Origin: Campylobacter sp. MIT 21-1684
GTDB taxonomy: Bacteria; Campylobacterota; Campylobacteria; Campylobacterales; Campylobacteraceae
Direction of reading: 5' to 3'
DNA: 64,000 nt
Assembly: GCF_026241315.1 (NCBI RefSeq)
Contig: NZ_JAPHNA010000002.1
Span: 1-64,000, forward strand
The notes under the pieces are model-generated. The model saw only the letters and a program-made list of their open reading frames with translations. It had not been told where the DNA came from and did not search any database. Below are positions 28,603 through 40,497 of this stretch, one piece after another (within the stretch, counting starts at the first letter, position 1; each line of letters begins with the position of its first letter). The position numbers and the translations under genes were made by a program.

Positions 28603-29268
28603 ATGCCAAATTTAATTCAAGCACAAAAACTCTCTTTAGGCTATGATGAGCTTGTTATTAAAGAGGCGAATTTTGCTTTTAAAAATGATGACTTTGTCTT
28701 TATTACAGGTAAGAGCGGCAGTGGTAAAAGTACGCTTTTAAAATCTTTTTATGGAGATTTGGAATTGCTTTCAGGACAGCTTGAAGTGTGTGGTACTTCA
28801 ATGAAAAAAATAGGAAATTCAGAGCTTTTACAGCTCCGCCAACGTATAGGCATCATTTTTCAAGACTATAAACTTGTTCAAGAATACAGTGTCGAAAAAA
28901 ATGTAATGCTACCTTTAATGATAAAAGGATACAGTAAAAAAGTGTGTCAAGAGCAGGCAAGCAAACTTTTAAAACATGTTAATTTAACTTTTAAAGCCGA
29001 TAAAAAACCTGACCAGCTTAGCGGAGGAGAGCAACAAAGAGTCGCTATGGCTAGAGCTTTGGCACATAATCCTAAGCTTTTACTTTGTGATGAACCAACA
29101 GGAAATTTGGATGAATATTCTTCTGATATTATTTGGACTCTCTTAAAATCAGCACGAGAGCTTTTAAGCACTTGTGTTGTTGTAGTAACACATAGAATTC
29201 CTAGTAATTTGAGACTTAATTACCGTCGCTTTAATATAGAAAATGGAAAAATGAATGAAATTTTTTAG
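28603..29268 (+). CDS. ftsE: Cell-division ABC transporter ATPase FtsE
   Basis: Cytoplasmic ATPase of FtsEX, which at the septum drives periplasmic amidase activation. 221 residues: Walker A GKSGSGKST at 36-44, Q-loop IFQDYKL (the FtsE-typical sequence) at 85-91, signature LSGGEQ at 139-144 and Walker B LLLCDE at 159-164. ATG 28603 with AAAGGA is preferred to the GTG just before it. A possible -10 (CATAAT, 28566-28571) lies in the 76-bp gap after trmB. Confidence 0.92.
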   Translation: MPNLIQAQKLSLGYDELVIKEANFAFKNDDFVFITGKSGSGKSTLLKSFYGDLELLSGQLEVCGTSMKKIGNSELLQLRQRIGIIFQDYKLVQEYSVEKNVMLPLMIKGYSKKVCQEQASKLLKHVNLTFKADKKPDQLSGGEQQRVAMARALAHNPKLLLCDEPTGNLDEYSSDIIWTLLKSARELLSTCVVVVTHRIPSNLRLNYRRFNIENGKMNEIF

Positions 29269-30061
29269 AACACACTTGTCCCTAATCCTACCTTTACTTT
29301 TTATGATGTTTGCTTTTGAATTTCTTTTGCTTACAAATGCAACTCTAAAACATTATAAAGAACTTGTTAGTAAGGATTATAATATCATAGTTACAAGCAC
29401 AAAAGTTTTAGAAAAAGATCTTGTAAAAACTCAAGTACCTTCTTTTGTATCTCTTGAGCTTTTAGATCCTAAAGATTTGGTTGAAAGACTAAAAAGTAAT
29501 ATTTCTGAAAAGAATTTGCAAACATTGAAAAATTCTTTGCCGAATTTTTATAGTATTAAGCTTAAATATCTGCCTACACAGAATGAATTAGATATTCTTA
29601 AAAATAAGATTCTTAGCTTAGAAGGGGTAAATAGAGTAGAGACTTTTTCAAAAACTCATCATAAAGTTTATCCTTTGCTTACTTTAGTACAATTTATTTT
29701 TTGGCTTTTCTTGTGTATTATTCTACTGCTTAGTTTTGTACTTTTTTTAAAACAAATGCGTATTTGGATGTATGAGCACACTCAAAGGGTTGAGATTATG
29801 TGTTTGTTTGGAGCGCCTTTTTGGTTTCGCTCATTTATGCTTTATAAAGTTGTTTTTATTGATTGTTTAATAGCTTTTTTTCTTCTTGTGCTTTTTTTTA
29901 CCCAAATTTATAATTTTTCTTTCATTCAAGAAAGCTTAAAAGCTGCAGATATTTTCTTGCCGCCTATTAATTTTACTTTACACTTAAGTGGAGTCTTTTT
30001 AGCAACTTTATTCGTTTGTTTGTTTTGTGCTAATTCTGTAATGTTTAAGGTAAAAAAATGA
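29255..30061 (+). CDS. ftsX: Cell-division membrane protein FtsX
   Basis: Membrane partner of FtsE. 268 residues: first helix at about 8-28, a periplasmic domain of about 110 residues that would contact EnvC, then three helices (about 145-167, 190-215 and 240-263), the FtsX topology. The ERVE-type cytoplasmic stretch HTQRVEIMCLFGAPFWFR matches the conserved FtsX loop. It overlaps ftsE by 14 bp and the EnvC-like gene by 4 bp. Confidence 0.88.
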   Translation: MKFFRTHLSLILPLLFMMFAFEFLLLTNATLKHYKELVSKDYNIIVTSTKVLEKDLVKTQVPSFVSLELLDPKDLVERLKSNISEKNLQTLKNSLPNFYSIKLKYLPTQNELDILKNKILSLEGVNRVETFSKTHHKVYPLLTLVQFIFWLFLCIILLLSFVLFLKQMRIWMYEHTQRVEIMCLFGAPFWFRSFMLYKVVFIDCLIAFFLLVLFFTQIYNFSFIQESLKAADIFLPPINFTLHLSGVFLATLFVCLFCANSVMFKVKK

Positions 30062-31257
30062 GAATATTTTTTTTTATTTTTTTCTTTCTGTTTGTGGATG
30101 AAATATATGCTAATACTCTCAATGAAAAGACAAAAAATTTAGAAGAGAATAAAAGAATTCAACGACAACTTAGTAAAAAACTTGAAGATTTGGCTAATGA
30201 TATATTCAATGGAGAGAAAACACTTCAAGAGTTAAACAAACAAATAGATCTTTTAAACTCTCAAACTCTCAAACTTGAATCCAGTGTAAAAATGCAAAAT
30301 ACCGAATTAAATGCTCTTAATATGCAAAATAAAGAACTTATGAAAAGTAAATTGGCGATGGAGAGTAAAATGATCGCTTTACTTACAAAGGATTTTGCTT
30401 ATGATTTACCTATACCGCAAGGATATATAGAAAGCGAAGAAAGTTTTATGGCTTTTGAACTTTTGGAAAGTTTAAATAAAGTCTTAAATGATGAAATTTT
30501 TAAGCTTTCTAAAGATTATCAATTTGTAAATAAATTGATAGATGAAAAACAAGAACAGATTAAAAAAATTAACACTAATCTTAAGGCTTATAATGAACAA
30601 ATTGCAAAACTCCAAACCTTGCGTCAAAAGCAAGTTGCTGAAATAAATAAACAAAAAACTGACCGTAATCTTTATAGTAAAAAACTTGATGAAATCATCG
30701 CTCAACAAGAAGAGCTTCGTAAAACACTAAATCAGCTTAAAATCATAGAAAGCAAAGTACAAGAGAATAAAAGCACTCCGCAGAAAAAGAATGATACAAA
30801 AATAGCAACAAATGAGAAACAACCAAGGCAAATCGGTTCAGGGTATCAGGGTGGCAATGTGAAGAAATATACAGGAAGAAAAACTATAGCCCCCCTTGAT
30901 ACTTTCACTATTAAACAAAAATTTGGCAATTATGTTGATCCTATCTATAAAATTAAAATTTTTAATGAGAATGTGGTTTTAAGGAGTAATAAAGCAGATG
31001 CGACTGTAAAGAGTGTCTTGGATGGAAAAATTGTTTTTGCTAAAGATACGAGTATGTTAGCTCGAGTTGTGATAGTAGAGCACGATAATGGAATTCATAC
31101 TATTTATGCTCACTTGAATAAAATTGCTCCTACAATTAAAGTAGGCAAAAATATTAAAAAAGGTGAAGTGATAGGTAGGGTTAAAAACGATCTAACTTTT
31201 GAAGTTACACAGAAAAATTTTCATATCAATCCTTTAGAGCTTATCAGTTTAAATTAA
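30058..31257 (+). CDS. EnvC-like coiled-coil protein with degenerate LytM domain
   Basis: Periplasmic protein of 399 residues: signal peptide (1-18), long coiled coils (about 22-105 and 150-245) and a C-terminal M23/LytM-like domain (about 275-399). The domain lacks the metal ligands: the HxxxD position reads FNENVVL and the HxH position reads DLTFEV, so it cannot be a working endopeptidase. This is the EnvC pattern, an amidase activator controlled by FtsEX, and it directly follows ftsX with an ATGA overlap. Its probable target, amiA, is six genes downstream. Confidence 0.85.
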   Translation: MRIFFFIFFFLFVDEIYANTLNEKTKNLEENKRIQRQLSKKLEDLANDIFNGEKTLQELNKQIDLLNSQTLKLESSVKMQNTELNALNMQNKELMKSKLAMESKMIALLTKDFAYDLPIPQGYIESEESFMAFELLESLNKVLNDEIFKLSKDYQFVNKLIDEKQEQIKKINTNLKAYNEQIAKLQTLRQKQVAEINKQKTDRNLYSKKLDEIIAQQEELRKTLNQLKIIESKVQENKSTPQKKNDTKIATNEKQPRQIGSGYQGGNVKKYTGRKTIAPLDTFTIKQKFGNYVDPIYKIKIFNENVVLRSNKADATVKSVLDGKIVFAKDTSMLARVVIVEHDNGIHTIYAHLNKIAPTIKVGKNIKKGEVIGRVKNDLTFEVTQKNFHINPLELISLN

Positions 31258-31280
31258 CTAAATTTTAAAGCAAATTAAAC

Positions 31281-32026
<746 letters not shown>

Positions 32027-32036
32027 AGGAGAGAAA

Positions 32037-32258
32037 ATGTTGAGAATGGAAGAGATAGCAGCCAAAGCTTTAAAAAAAATGGGAGATGACCGATACCGAC
32101 TTGCTTTAGTTGTAGCAAAAAGGGCTGAACAATTAGCTGATGGAGCAACACCTTTAGTGAATTTTGATAAAAGTAGAGTGAAATTGGCAGATATAGCATT
32201 GTATGAAATTGCAGAAAGTAAAGTTACTTTAGAGGGTTTAGTTGAAAACAATCGATGA
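32037..32258 (+). CDS. rpoZ: RNA polymerase omega subunit
   Basis: 73-residue omega subunit, which helps assemble RNA polymerase. [24 protein letters not shown] and [12 protein letters not shown] match the RpoZ core. AAAGGAGAGAAA precedes the ATG. The gene overlaps the TTG start of spoT by 17 bp, the usual rpoZ-spoT linkage. Confidence 0.93.
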   Translation: MLRMEEIAAKALKKMGDDRYRLALVVAKRAEQLADGATPLVNFDKSRVKLADIALYEIAESKVTLEGLVENNR

Positions 32259-34437
32259 GGAATTGTCACTTGAAAAACTCATAGAGGAAGGAAAAAATTG
32301 TAAGGATATAGAAGGGGCAAAAAAGCTTCTTTTTACTATTTGTGGAAAAGATTTTATCTTAGAAAAAGCTGTGCAGTCTTGTATTGATTATCACGAGGGA
32401 CAATTTCGGAAAAGTGGCGAGCCTTATGCCGTTCATCCTATTTTGGTAGCAAGTCTTGTAGCATTTTTTAGCGGAAATAAATCAACTATTCTTGTAGCAC
32501 TTTTACACGATGTTATTGAAGATACAAATTGTACCGAAGAAGAATTAAAAGCTGAATTTGGTTCTGAGGTTTTAAAGCTTGTTTTGGGGCTGACAAAGAT
32601 TATAGAGATTCGAGAAGACAATCTTAATTATCCAAAATCTAAACAGAGTTTGGCAAAATCCGCACTTACTTTTAGAAATATGCTTTTAGCAAGTATTGAA
32701 GATGTACGTGTTTTAGTTGTAAAACTTTGCGACAGACTTCACAATATGCTTACTTTAGAAGCCTTAAGAGAAGATAAACAAAGAAGAATTAGCGAGGAAA
32801 CCCTCGTTGTTTATGTTCCTATAGCTCATAGACTTGGAATTTCTAGTATTAAAAATTATTTAGAAGATTTGAGTTTTAAGTATTTAATGCCTGATGAATA
32901 CAAACAAATTTATAATTATATTAATTCAAATGACCAGCAAATGCAGTTAGGATTGAATGATTTTATTTCTAAGGTTGAACTTTTGCTTTTGAAAAATGGC
33001 TTTAGACAGGGAACTTTTCAAATTCAAAAAAGGATCAAACACAGCTATTCTATTTATTTAAAGATGCAAAGAAAAGGTATAGGGATAGAAGAGGTTCTTG
33101 ATTTGCTTGGGATACGAATTTTAGTAGAGAAAGTGAGCGATTGTTATTTGGCTTTAGGGATTTTACATACGAATTTTAATCCCCTTGTTTCTCGTTTTAA
33201 AGATTATATTGCTTTGCCAAAACAAAATGGCTATCAAACCATCCACGCGACGCTTTTTGATACTAAGAATATTATTGAAGCCCAAATTCGTACTTTTGAT
33301 ATGCATAAAATTGCAGAATTTGGTATCGCTGCACATTGGAAATATAAAGAAGACGGAAGTATCACTGCACCAAGGCTTGATTGGCTTACTGATATTTCTA
33401 TGCGAAGTGCAAATAATCTTGAAAATACAGAAGATTACAATGCTATTGAATTGTACGAATATGCCAAAGACAGCCTCTATGTGGAAGATATTGCAGTATA
33501 TTCCCCTAAAGGAGAGATTTTTACTTTGCCCAGAGGAGCTACTGTGCTTGATTTTGCTTATGAGATACATACAAAAATAGGACTTCACGCTAAAAGTGCT
33601 TATGTTAATCGTGTAAAAGTTCCTTTACTTACACAACTCAAAAATGGAGATATAGTCCGTGTTGTTACAGCAGAGGATAAATTCTACCGTTGTTCTTGGA
33701 TTGATAGTGTAAAAACAGGAAAAGCCAAAGCGAGTATAAGAGAATTCTGCAAACAAAAAATTCGAGAAATCAATTTTTATAGTGCTTTTAATATGCTCCA
33801 TTTTATTTTTAATGTTGAAAAAGAACGTATAGAAGAATGGGTAGAAAAAGAGAATTTAGGGAAGCGGATTCGTAAAGTAGCCAACGATAGTACGTATTTT
33901 AAAGATATAGTCAATGGCTTAAAAAAATATGCTAAAAAATCTTATTGGTTTGATAAGTATGAAATTAAAGAACAAAAAATTGGAAATTTTACTTTATATT
34001 CCAATCATAAAATTACAAATGTAGATTTTGATTATTGCTGCCATCCTAAAAGAGGAGATTCTGTAGTTGCTTTTGTCGAAGCGCAGAATGCAATTGTACA
34101 TCATAAACTTTGTAATAAAGCTGAAAAAATGATAGAGAAAAATAAAGATATGGTTTTCATCAAGTGGAATTTAGACTCAATAAAATCTTATAAACTTATT
34201 TTTTCTTTAGAGAATAAAAAAGGAATTTTAGCTGAATTTTTAGTCTTACTTGCTAAAATGCAAATCAATTTACTGAATATCAATTTATCAAGAGATCTAA
34301 GTTCTGTTGTGGATTATTTTGAAATAGCAATTGAAATTCCTGATAATATTAATCCTGATACTGTAAGAGAGAGATTAAAAACGCGTTGTAGAATTTTGGA
34401 TTTTATGTCCTTAGATGATGCGTATAAAGAAGGTTAA
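32242..34437 (+). CDS. spoT: Bifunctional (p)ppGpp synthetase/hydrolase SpoT
   Basis: Stringent-response enzyme of 731 residues, as I recall the only long Rel protein in campylobacters. Domain order: HD hydrolase ([10 protein letters not shown]89/D90), synthetase (about 235-370, with RFKD at 318-321 and [10 protein letters not shown]), TGS (about 405-465) and C-terminal ACT (about 655-728). The RxKD motif is the bifunctional type, as opposed to the ExDD of RelA. TTG start at 32242 with AGAGGG upstream gives the expected length. Confidence 0.94.
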   Translation: MKTIDEELSLEKLIEEGKNCKDIEGAKKLLFTICGKDFILEKAVQSCIDYHEGQFRKSGEPYAVHPILVASLVAFFSGNKSTILVALLHDVIEDTNCTEEELKAEFGSEVLKLVLGLTKIIEIREDNLNYPKSKQSLAKSALTFRNMLLASIEDVRVLVVKLCDRLHNMLTLEALREDKQRRISEETLVVYVPIAHRLGISSIKNYLEDLSFKYLMPDEYKQIYNYINSNDQQMQLGLNDFISKVELLLLKNGFRQGTFQIQKRIKHSYSIYLKMQRKGIGIEEVLDLLGIRILVEKVSDCYLALGILHTNFNPLVSRFKDYIALPKQNGYQTIHATLFDTKNIIEAQIRTFDMHKIAEFGIAAHWKYKEDGSITAPRLDWLTDISMRSANNLENTEDYNAIELYEYAKDSLYVEDIAVYSPKGEIFTLPRGATVLDFAYEIHTKIGLHAKSAYVNRVKVPLLTQLKNGDIVRVVTAEDKFYRCSWIDSVKTGKAKASIREFCKQKIREINFYSAFNMLHFIFNVEKERIEEWVEKENLGKRIRKVANDSTYFKDIVNGLKKYAKKSYWFDKYEIKEQKIGNFTLYSNHKITNVDFDYCCHPKRGDSVVAFVEAQNAIVHHKLCNKAEKMIEKNKDMVFIKWNLDSIKSYKLIFSLENKKGILAEFLVLLAKMQINLLNINLSRDLSSVVDYFEIAIEIPDNINPDTVRERLKTRCRILDFMSLDDAYKEG

Positions 34438-34440
34438 GAT

Positions 34441-35646
34441 ATGCAAATAAAGACTATAATGACAGAGGTTAAAAGAGCTTGTGCAGAGATTATTGATGAA
34501 GAAAAAATTGAAAATTTGATTGCAGATTTTTATAAACAAGGAAAGAATTTTTTCATTAAAATAGGACTTGATCCAACAGCACCTGATTTACATTTAGGAC
34601 ATAGTGTTGTTTTGAATAAAATGGCATTTTTGCAAAAACACGGAGGCATTGTACAATTTTTAATCGGCGATTTTACAGGTCAGATCGGTGATCCTAGTGG
34701 AAAAAATGCAACAAGGAAGAAACTTGATAAAGATGAGGTTTTGCAAAATGCAAAAACTTATGAACAGCAGGTTTTTAAAATCTTAGATAAAGAGAGAACA
34801 CAGGTTTGTTTTAATTCTTCGTGGCTTAACACTTTGGGTTCTGTTGGACTTGTTGAGCTAAGTTCTGCTTTTAGTGTAGCCAGAATGCTCGAACGTGACG
34901 ACTTTACAAAGAGGTTTAGAGAACAAAGTCCTATAAGTATCTGTGAATTTTTATATCCTTTGCTTCAGGGTTATGATAGTGTGGCTTTAAAGTGTGATAT
35001 AGAAATGGGAGGCACTGATCAGAAATTCAATCTCTTAATGGGAAGACACTTGCAAAGAATTTATGGTGTCGGTAAAGAACAAGCTGTGATAATGATGCCA
35101 CTTTTGGAAGGTTTAGACGGAGTGCAAAAAATGAGCAAGAGTTTAAATAACTATATAGCTTTTACACAAGAACCTAATGATATGTATGCAAAATTTTTAA
35201 GCATTAGTGATGAGTTAATGTTTCGTTACTATGAGCTTTTAAGTGAAAAAACTCTTGATGAAATTGCAATCATTAAAGAACAAGTACAAATGGGTTTACT
35301 TCATCCTAAAAAAGCCAAAGAAAATTTAGCCCTAGAGCTTACACAACGTTTCCATTCAAAAGATAAAGCCTTGCAAGCAAAAACTGAATTTGATAGGGTG
35401 CATATTCAAAAAAATACACCAAGTCATATTGAAGAATTCGAAATTCAAGGTGGGATATGGCTTGCAAAAGCTTTAGTATATTGTGCTTTAGAACTTTCTA
35501 CTTCAGCAGCACGAAGGAGTATTAAAGCGGGTGCTGTAAGTGTTAATTCAAAAAGAATAGACAATGAACAATTTCAGCTTGAGAGTGGAGAGTACATTTT
35601 ACAAGTCGGCAGAAGAAAATTTGCGAAAATAAAGGTAAAAGAATGA
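34441..35646 (+). CDS. tyrS: Tyrosyl-tRNA synthetase
   Basis: Class I synthetase of 401 residues. HIGH motif variant HLGH at 51-54, GDFTGQIGDPSGK, GTDQKFN and a perfect KMSKS. A C-terminal S4 domain (about 335-401) matches the long TyrZ-like type. The ATG is 3 bp after the spoT stop. Its stop overlaps the next ATG (ATGA). Confidence 0.96.
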   Translation: MQIKTIMTEVKRACAEIIDEEKIENLIADFYKQGKNFFIKIGLDPTAPDLHLGHSVVLNKMAFLQKHGGIVQFLIGDFTGQIGDPSGKNATRKKLDKDEVLQNAKTYEQQVFKILDKERTQVCFNSSWLNTLGSVGLVELSSAFSVARMLERDDFTKRFREQSPISICEFLYPLLQGYDSVALKCDIEMGGTDQKFNLLMGRHLQRIYGVGKEQAVIMMPLLEGLDGVQKMSKSLNNYIAFTQEPNDMYAKFLSISDELMFRYYELLSEKTLDEIAIIKEQVQMGLLHPKKAKENLALELTQRFHSKDKALQAKTEFDRVHIQKNTPSHIEEFEIQGGIWLAKALVYCALELSTSAARRSIKAGAVSVNSKRIDNEQFQLESGEYILQVGRRKFAKIKVKE

Positions 35647-36734
35647 AATTTAAAGCCTTACAAATAGGAAAACACACTATACAGTACCCAATTTTTCAAG
35701 GTGGAATGGGGCTTGGCATCAGTTGGGACAGATTGGCTTCAAATGTATCTTTAAATGGAGGACTTGGGATTATTTCATCAGTTGGAACAGGATATTATGA
35801 AAACAGAACACATATTGCAAAAGAACTGAATTCTAAACCCTATGGAAGTGAGAATTTTTACTCTCGCAAGGGTTTGCAAAGCGTGATAAATAATGCAAGA
35901 AAAATTTGTGGAGAAAAACCTTTAGGCTGTAATATTCTATGTGCAAGTAATGATTATGCAAGGATAGCTCGTGATGCTTGTGAAGTTGGTTTTAATGTTA
36001 TTGTTTCTGGGGCAGGACTTCCTACAAATTTGCCTGAATTTACAGCTGATTTTCCTGATGTGGCACTTGTGCCTATTATTTCATCACCAAAGGCTTTAAA
36101 AATTATTTGCAAGAGATGGCAGACACGTTATCAAAGACTCCCTGATGCAGTGGTGCTTGAGGGTCCAAAAAGTGGAGGTCATCAAGGATTTACTTATGAA
36201 CAATGTTTTGATCCAAACTATCAACTTGAAGCTTTAATAGGTCCTGTTGTTGAAGAAGCTAAAAATTGGGGTTCTTTTCCAGTTATTGCAGCTGGTGGGA
36301 TTTGGGATAAAAAGGATATAGAGAAAGTTCTTAATCTTGGTGCAAGTGGTGTGCAAATGGGAACTCGTTTCATAGGCACTTTTGAGTGCGATGCGAGTGA
36401 GGAATTTAAGAATGTACTTCTTTCGTGTAAAGAAGAGGATATTGAGCTTATTAAATCTCCTGTTGGTTATCCTGCAAGAGGAGTAAGAACTAATTTGCTT
36501 GATTTAGTTGATAAGAGAATTGGTCCAAAAATTAATTGTATAAGCAATTGTGTTGCACCTTGTGGAAGAGGAAAAGAAGCTACGAAAGTTGGATATTGTA
36601 TTGCTGATCGACTTTTTGATGCTTGGAGTGGAAAGAAGGAAACAGGCTTATTTTTTACAGGAGCTAATGGTTATAAACTAGAAAAGCTTATTAGTGTAAA
36701 AGAGCTTATAAACAAGCTTGTGAATGGGGAATAA
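35643..36734 (+). CDS. Nitronate monooxygenase/FabK-like FMN protein
   Basis: A 363-residue TIM-barrel flavoprotein of the 2-nitropropane dioxygenase family. FQGGMGLGIS at the N-terminus, LEGPKSGGHQG, VIAAGGIWDKKD and GVQMGTRFIGT form the FMN-binding barrel. A C-terminal segment with CISNCVAPCGRG (clustered cysteines, about 298-309) is unusual and could bind metal or form disulfides. Substrate is unknown: nitroalkane oxidation and enoyl-ACP reduction are both possible for this fold. Coupled to tyrS and amiA by overlaps of 4 and 1 bp. Confidence 0.8.
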   Translation: MKFKALQIGKHTIQYPIFQGGMGLGISWDRLASNVSLNGGLGIISSVGTGYYENRTHIAKELNSKPYGSENFYSRKGLQSVINNARKICGEKPLGCNILCASNDYARIARDACEVGFNVIVSGAGLPTNLPEFTADFPDVALVPIISSPKALKIICKRWQTRYQRLPDAVVLEGPKSGGHQGFTYEQCFDPNYQLEALIGPVVEEAKNWGSFPVIAAGGIWDKKDIEKVLNLGASGVQMGTRFIGTFECDASEEFKNVLLSCKEEDIELIKSPVGYPARGVRTNLLDLVDKRIGPKINCISNCVAPCGRGKEATKVGYCIADRLFDAWSGKKETGLFFTGANGYKLEKLISVKELINKLVNGE

Positions 36735-38587
36735 TGCTTAAAATTCTAGCATTTATTCTTATGCTTTTGCAATTTTGTTTTTCAACTTATGAAAATGAGC
36801 TTGCCGATTTTGATAAAAATTTTATACATTCACAAAACCAACTTGAACTTCATAATAAGCTTAAAAGTCTTTATATTCAAACTGTGATTAATGAAGATGA
36901 AAAAACAAAGATAGAAGTGTTGAAGCGACTTCTTCTTAGTTCTAAAAGTCTCAATTTGGACGACAGCTCTTATGTACAAGAATTGCAAGAAAGTGGAGTA
37001 AGTGAATCAAGTATTAAAGCTTTGAGAAGAATTGTCCTTGAGGACACTTCCACCAAAAAATCTTCTTCGCAAGAAAAAAAGAATGTTACTACGCAACAGC
37101 CTACAAATAGTACTGAAGATATACAAAAAAAACAAGATACTCTTACTGTGCTTCATTCAAGGCAGATTGCAAGTGCAGTAGAACTTCAATTAAACACAAT
37201 CTTAAAAAAAGAAGATATAAAGAGTTTTGCTTTAGAAGAAAAAGATAATTTTCGTTTTATCGCGGATTTTGAGGCTATTTTGCAAGGTGGTAGGAAAGAG
37301 TATCATTTTAGTCATTTTCGTCTCGTGATTTCACAATACAATCCAAAAATTGTTCGTATTGTGGTATATGCTAAAGAGAAAATCCCTGTTTCTTTTGAAT
37401 TTAAGAAGAATGTATTCAAAATTTCTGTTACTCAAGCAAAAACACAGCCAAATTCTAAAACTAAAGCCTCTAAAAGTATTCCGGTACAAAATAAAAAAGA
37501 AACAACAGAGCAAAAGAGAGCTTTATATGTTTTAAATGTAGAGAAAAAAACATCTTTAATAGAGTTAAAACTTAGTGATATTCTTGATGAAAAGATGATT
37601 TCAACTATAAGTACCAAAGATTCGAAATTTTTTAGACAAATTGTAAGTTTTGAAGGGGTGCTTGAAGGAGGAAGAAAAAATTTTACTTTTGGGCAAAATG
37701 CTATTACAATAACGCAATATAATCCAAAAATTGTCCGTATAGTCTTAAGCTCATCGCAAGAATTTAAGTTTATGAAAAAGATAAATGGTAAAAATTTGAT
37801 TATAGGTTTTGAGAGTCAAAAAAAACAGGCTGCAACACAAACAAATAAAAAATCAAATACGAGTAAAAATGTTACAAAAACTCAAAATACAACACCATCA
37901 ACTAAAAATAAACTTATAGTTATTGATGCTGGACACGGTGGAAAAGACAGCGGAGCATTAAGTGATCCAAAAATGAATTTAAAAGAAAAGGATATAGTTT
38001 TAAGTGCAGCTTTAAAAGTAGGAAATGAACTCAAAAAAAGAGGGTATAGAATACTCTATACGCGTAATAATGATAAGTTTATCAATCTTAGAGATAGAAC
38101 AAAGCTTGCTAACGATAAAAAAGCGGATTTATTTTTATCTATTCACGCTAATGCTGTTACAAGCACTAAAGCTAAAAGTACTGAAGGTCTTGAGACTTTC
38201 TTTCTCTCTCCTGCAAGAAGTGAACGAAGTAAAATGGCTGCAGAAAAAGAGAATCAAGGAGATTTTGAAGAGATGAATTATTTTTCTAAGCAAAGTATTT
38301 TAAATTTTCTTAATCGTGAAAAAATAGTTGCTTCAAATAAGCTTGCCATAGATATACAAAGAAATATCCTTTTGCAAACGCGTAAAAGATATAAAATTGT
38401 TGATGGAGGAGTGAGAGAAGCTCCATTTTGGGTACTTGTTGGTGCGCAAATGCCAGCTATTTTAGTTGAAATTGGTTATATTACCCATCCTAATGAAGCC
38501 AAAAGGATTGCAAGTAAAACTTTTCAAGAACTCCTTGCTAAAGGCATAGCTGATGGGGTTCAAAATTATTTTTATCATAATCAATGA
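36734..38587 (+). CDS. amiA: N-acetylmuramoyl-L-alanine amidase AmiA
   Basis: Periplasmic zinc amidase that removes stem peptides at the septum so that daughter cells part. 617 residues: signal peptide (1-17), helical N-region, two tandem AMIN-like beta domains (about 137-230 and 265-360), each containing [10 protein letters not shown], then Amidase_3 (about 394-612). H401 in DAGHGG, E418, H471 in SIHAN and catalytic E579 in LVEIGY are present. The insert containing [16 protein letters not shown] (about 515-530) matches the autoinhibitory helix that activators such as EnvC displace. The ATG shares its first base with the previous stop. Confidence 0.92.
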   Translation: MLKILAFILMLLQFCFSTYENELADFDKNFIHSQNQLELHNKLKSLYIQTVINEDEKTKIEVLKRLLLSSKSLNLDDSSYVQELQESGVSESSIKALRRIVLEDTSTKKSSSQEKKNVTTQQPTNSTEDIQKKQDTLTVLHSRQIASAVELQLNTILKKEDIKSFALEEKDNFRFIADFEAILQGGRKEYHFSHFRLVISQYNPKIVRIVVYAKEKIPVSFEFKKNVFKISVTQAKTQPNSKTKASKSIPVQNKKETTEQKRALYVLNVEKKTSLIELKLSDILDEKMISTISTKDSKFFRQIVSFEGVLEGGRKNFTFGQNAITITQYNPKIVRIVLSSSQEFKFMKKINGKNLIIGFESQKKQAATQTNKKSNTSKNVTKTQNTTPSTKNKLIVIDAGHGGKDSGALSDPKMNLKEKDIVLSAALKVGNELKKRGYRILYTRNNDKFINLRDRTKLANDKKADLFLSIHANAVTSTKAKSTEGLETFFLSPARSERSKMAAEKENQGDFEEMNYFSKQSILNFLNREKIVASNKLAIDIQRNILLQTRKRYKIVDGGVREAPFWVLVGAQMPAILVEIGYITHPNEAKRIASKTFQELLAKGIADGVQNYFYHNQ

Positions 38588-40422
38588 AAAAAGCAAATCT
38601 TATTGTTAGAAATAATACACCTTTTTCTTTGGATTTTGACGATTATTATTTTAACTCAAATGATGGTTTGAATGAAAGCAAATTTGTTTATACCGAATCG
38701 TTCGCTTGGGATAAAAAAGATGAATTTGTTATAGCCGAAAGCGGTTTTGGTATAGGGCTTAATTTCTTTTTAACCTTGAAAAGATTCTTACACTCTAAAG
38801 ACGCACCAAAACATTTGTTTTACATCAGTATAGAGGCTTTTTATATAGAAAAAGAAAAACTTAGGGAATTATATAAACAACTTGGTTTCTATGGAGAATT
38901 TAAAGAATATATAGAGCAGTTTTTGCAGTTTTACCCTAAATGCAAGGAAGGCTACTACCGTTTCTATTTTGAAAATTGCTTTTTAGATCTTGTTTTTGCT
39001 GATATTTCTGTCCTTAAAAGATTGGAGTTTAAAGCAGATATTTGGTATTTGGATGGTTTTTCACCCAATAAAAATCCTCAAATGTTTGATACAAATTGTA
39101 TCTTAGAACTTTCACGGCTTTGTCGTAAAAACGCTCAGATCTGTACCTTTTCATCTTCAAGTACTTTGCAAAAAACACTTTGTAACTTTGGTTTTGAAAT
39201 TCAAAAACTTCGAGGTTTTCGAAAGAGAGAAATGATAAGGGCTTTTTTTCGTGGTGAGGAAATTGTTGAGGAGAAAGAAAGGTATTTTTCTAAGGTACAG
39301 TGTGCTTTGCCTCAAAACAAACACATTGCTATTATTGGTGCTGGAATCTGTGCAGCAACTTTAGCATATGAGTTGAGTCTTAGAGGTTTTAAGATAAGTG
39401 TGTTTGAAAAAAATACTGATTTAAGTCAAGGAAATAGTGGAAATGAAAGTGGAATCTTAAGTTCGCTTATTTTAAAACCTGAAGTAGCTTTGGGAGAATT
39501 TTCGCAAAATGCTTTTATAGAGGCAAGTCGTTTTTATAGTCAAATTTTGGGTTTGAAATTAAGTGGGGTAATGGAGATCGCACATACTAAAGCTATGCAA
39601 GAACGTTTTATCGCTCAAAGTACAAACGCTCTTTTTCAAATCCACGACAAGAAAGCTTTTTTAGAAGATGGAGGACACATTTTTCCAAAAGAGCTTGTAA
39701 GTGCTTTGTTTGAAAAAAGTAAAGCAAATCTTTATTATAATCACGAATTTCAACATTATGCTTATGAGGATGAAAATTTCACTTTATACTTTAAAAATAA
39801 TATTGTGAAAACAGGTTTTGGAATTTTGATTTATGCTATGGGTGCTGATACGAAAGATTTTATTCATTATGATGCAATGAAATTAAGCAAAATTCGCGGA
39901 CAACTAAGCTATTTAAAACCTTTTTTGAAAACAGCTTATGCTCTTTCTTCAAAAGCATATATTTGTCCAATAAAAAACGATTTGCAAGTTATTGGAGCGA
40001 GTTTTGACAGATTTAATACAAGTAGAGAAATAAGCGAGCAAGAAAACAGGCAAAATATAATCAATATTGCAGAATTTTTAAAAGGCAATGAGAAACTTGA
40101 AATTAAAGGAGCAAAAGTAGGGTTTCGTTCATATGCTAGCGACAGATTTCCTATCATTGGTCCAGCTTATGATGAGAATTTTTATAAAAAAGAATATAAG
40201 GATTTGCTATGGACAAAAAAGAAGATTCAAGTGTTTCCTCAAAACATCTCTCATTTGTACTTGAATTTCGCACACGGTTCAAGAGCTTTTAGTACAAGTA
40301 TTTTAGCTGCCCGTTATCTTTGTGCTTTGATTAATGATGAGCCTTTAGGTTTTTTTAGAGATTTTATTCCTTATATACACCCTGCTCGTTTTTTAATACG
40401 AAAACTTAAAAAAGGTTTATGA
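38584..40422 (+). CDS. mnmC: Bifunctional tRNA mnm5U biosynthesis protein MnmC
   Basis: Completes mnm5(s2)U34 in tRNA by removing the carboxymethyl group and then methylating. 612 residues. N-terminal SAM methyltransferase (DUF752): [10 protein letters not shown] at 52-61 and WYLDGFSP at 154-161. C-terminal FAD oxidoreductase starts at [15 protein letters not shown] (about 250-264) and ends with [11 protein letters not shown]. Both domains are intact. ATGA overlap with amiA. Confidence 0.93.
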   Translation: MKKANLIVRNNTPFSLDFDDYYFNSNDGLNESKFVYTESFAWDKKDEFVIAESGFGIGLNFFLTLKRFLHSKDAPKHLFYISIEAFYIEKEKLRELYKQLGFYGEFKEYIEQFLQFYPKCKEGYYRFYFENCFLDLVFADISVLKRLEFKADIWYLDGFSPNKNPQMFDTNCILELSRLCRKNAQICTFSSSSTLQKTLCNFGFEIQKLRGFRKREMIRAFFRGEEIVEEKERYFSKVQCALPQNKHIAIIGAGICAATLAYELSLRGFKISVFEKNTDLSQGNSGNESGILSSLILKPEVALGEFSQNAFIEASRFYSQILGLKLSGVMEIAHTKAMQERFIAQSTNALFQIHDKKAFLEDGGHIFPKELVSALFEKSKANLYYNHEFQHYAYEDENFTLYFKNNIVKTGFGILIYAMGADTKDFIHYDAMKLSKIRGQLSYLKPFLKTAYALSSKAYICPIKNDLQVIGASFDRFNTSREISEQENRQNIINIAEFLKGNEKLEIKGAKVGFRSYASDRFPIIGPAYDENFYKKEYKDLLWTKKKIQVFPQNISHLYLNFAHGSRAFSTSILAARYLCALINDEPLGFFRDFIPYIHPARFLIRKLKKGL

Positions 40423-40480
40423 TATTTAAGTTTTATTTAATGTTTTATTAATTTCTTGCATTAAATGCGAAAAGTTTAAT

Positions 40481-40486
40481 TATAGT
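40481..40486 (+). promoter_or_regulatory. -10 element for hydA
   Basis: TATAGT with a possible TTGCAT (40456-40461) 19 bp upstream, in the 120-bp gap before hydA. Both are imperfect. Confidence 0.4.
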
Positions 40487-40497
40487 TTAAATTTTTT

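Noticed and set aside
30898-31254. LytM domain of the ftsX-adjacent protein as an active peptidase
   Set aside because: The HxxxD and HxH zinc motifs are absent, so an activator role fits better.
33185-33580. 131-codon frame inside spoT, and a 141-codon antisense frame beside it
   Set aside because: Both are shadows of the conserved synthetase domain; their translations are low-complexity Ile/Leu/Lys without family motifs.
37431-37617. Small frames in other phases inside amiA
   Set aside because: They fall in the low-complexity linker between the AMIN repeats and carry no start signals.
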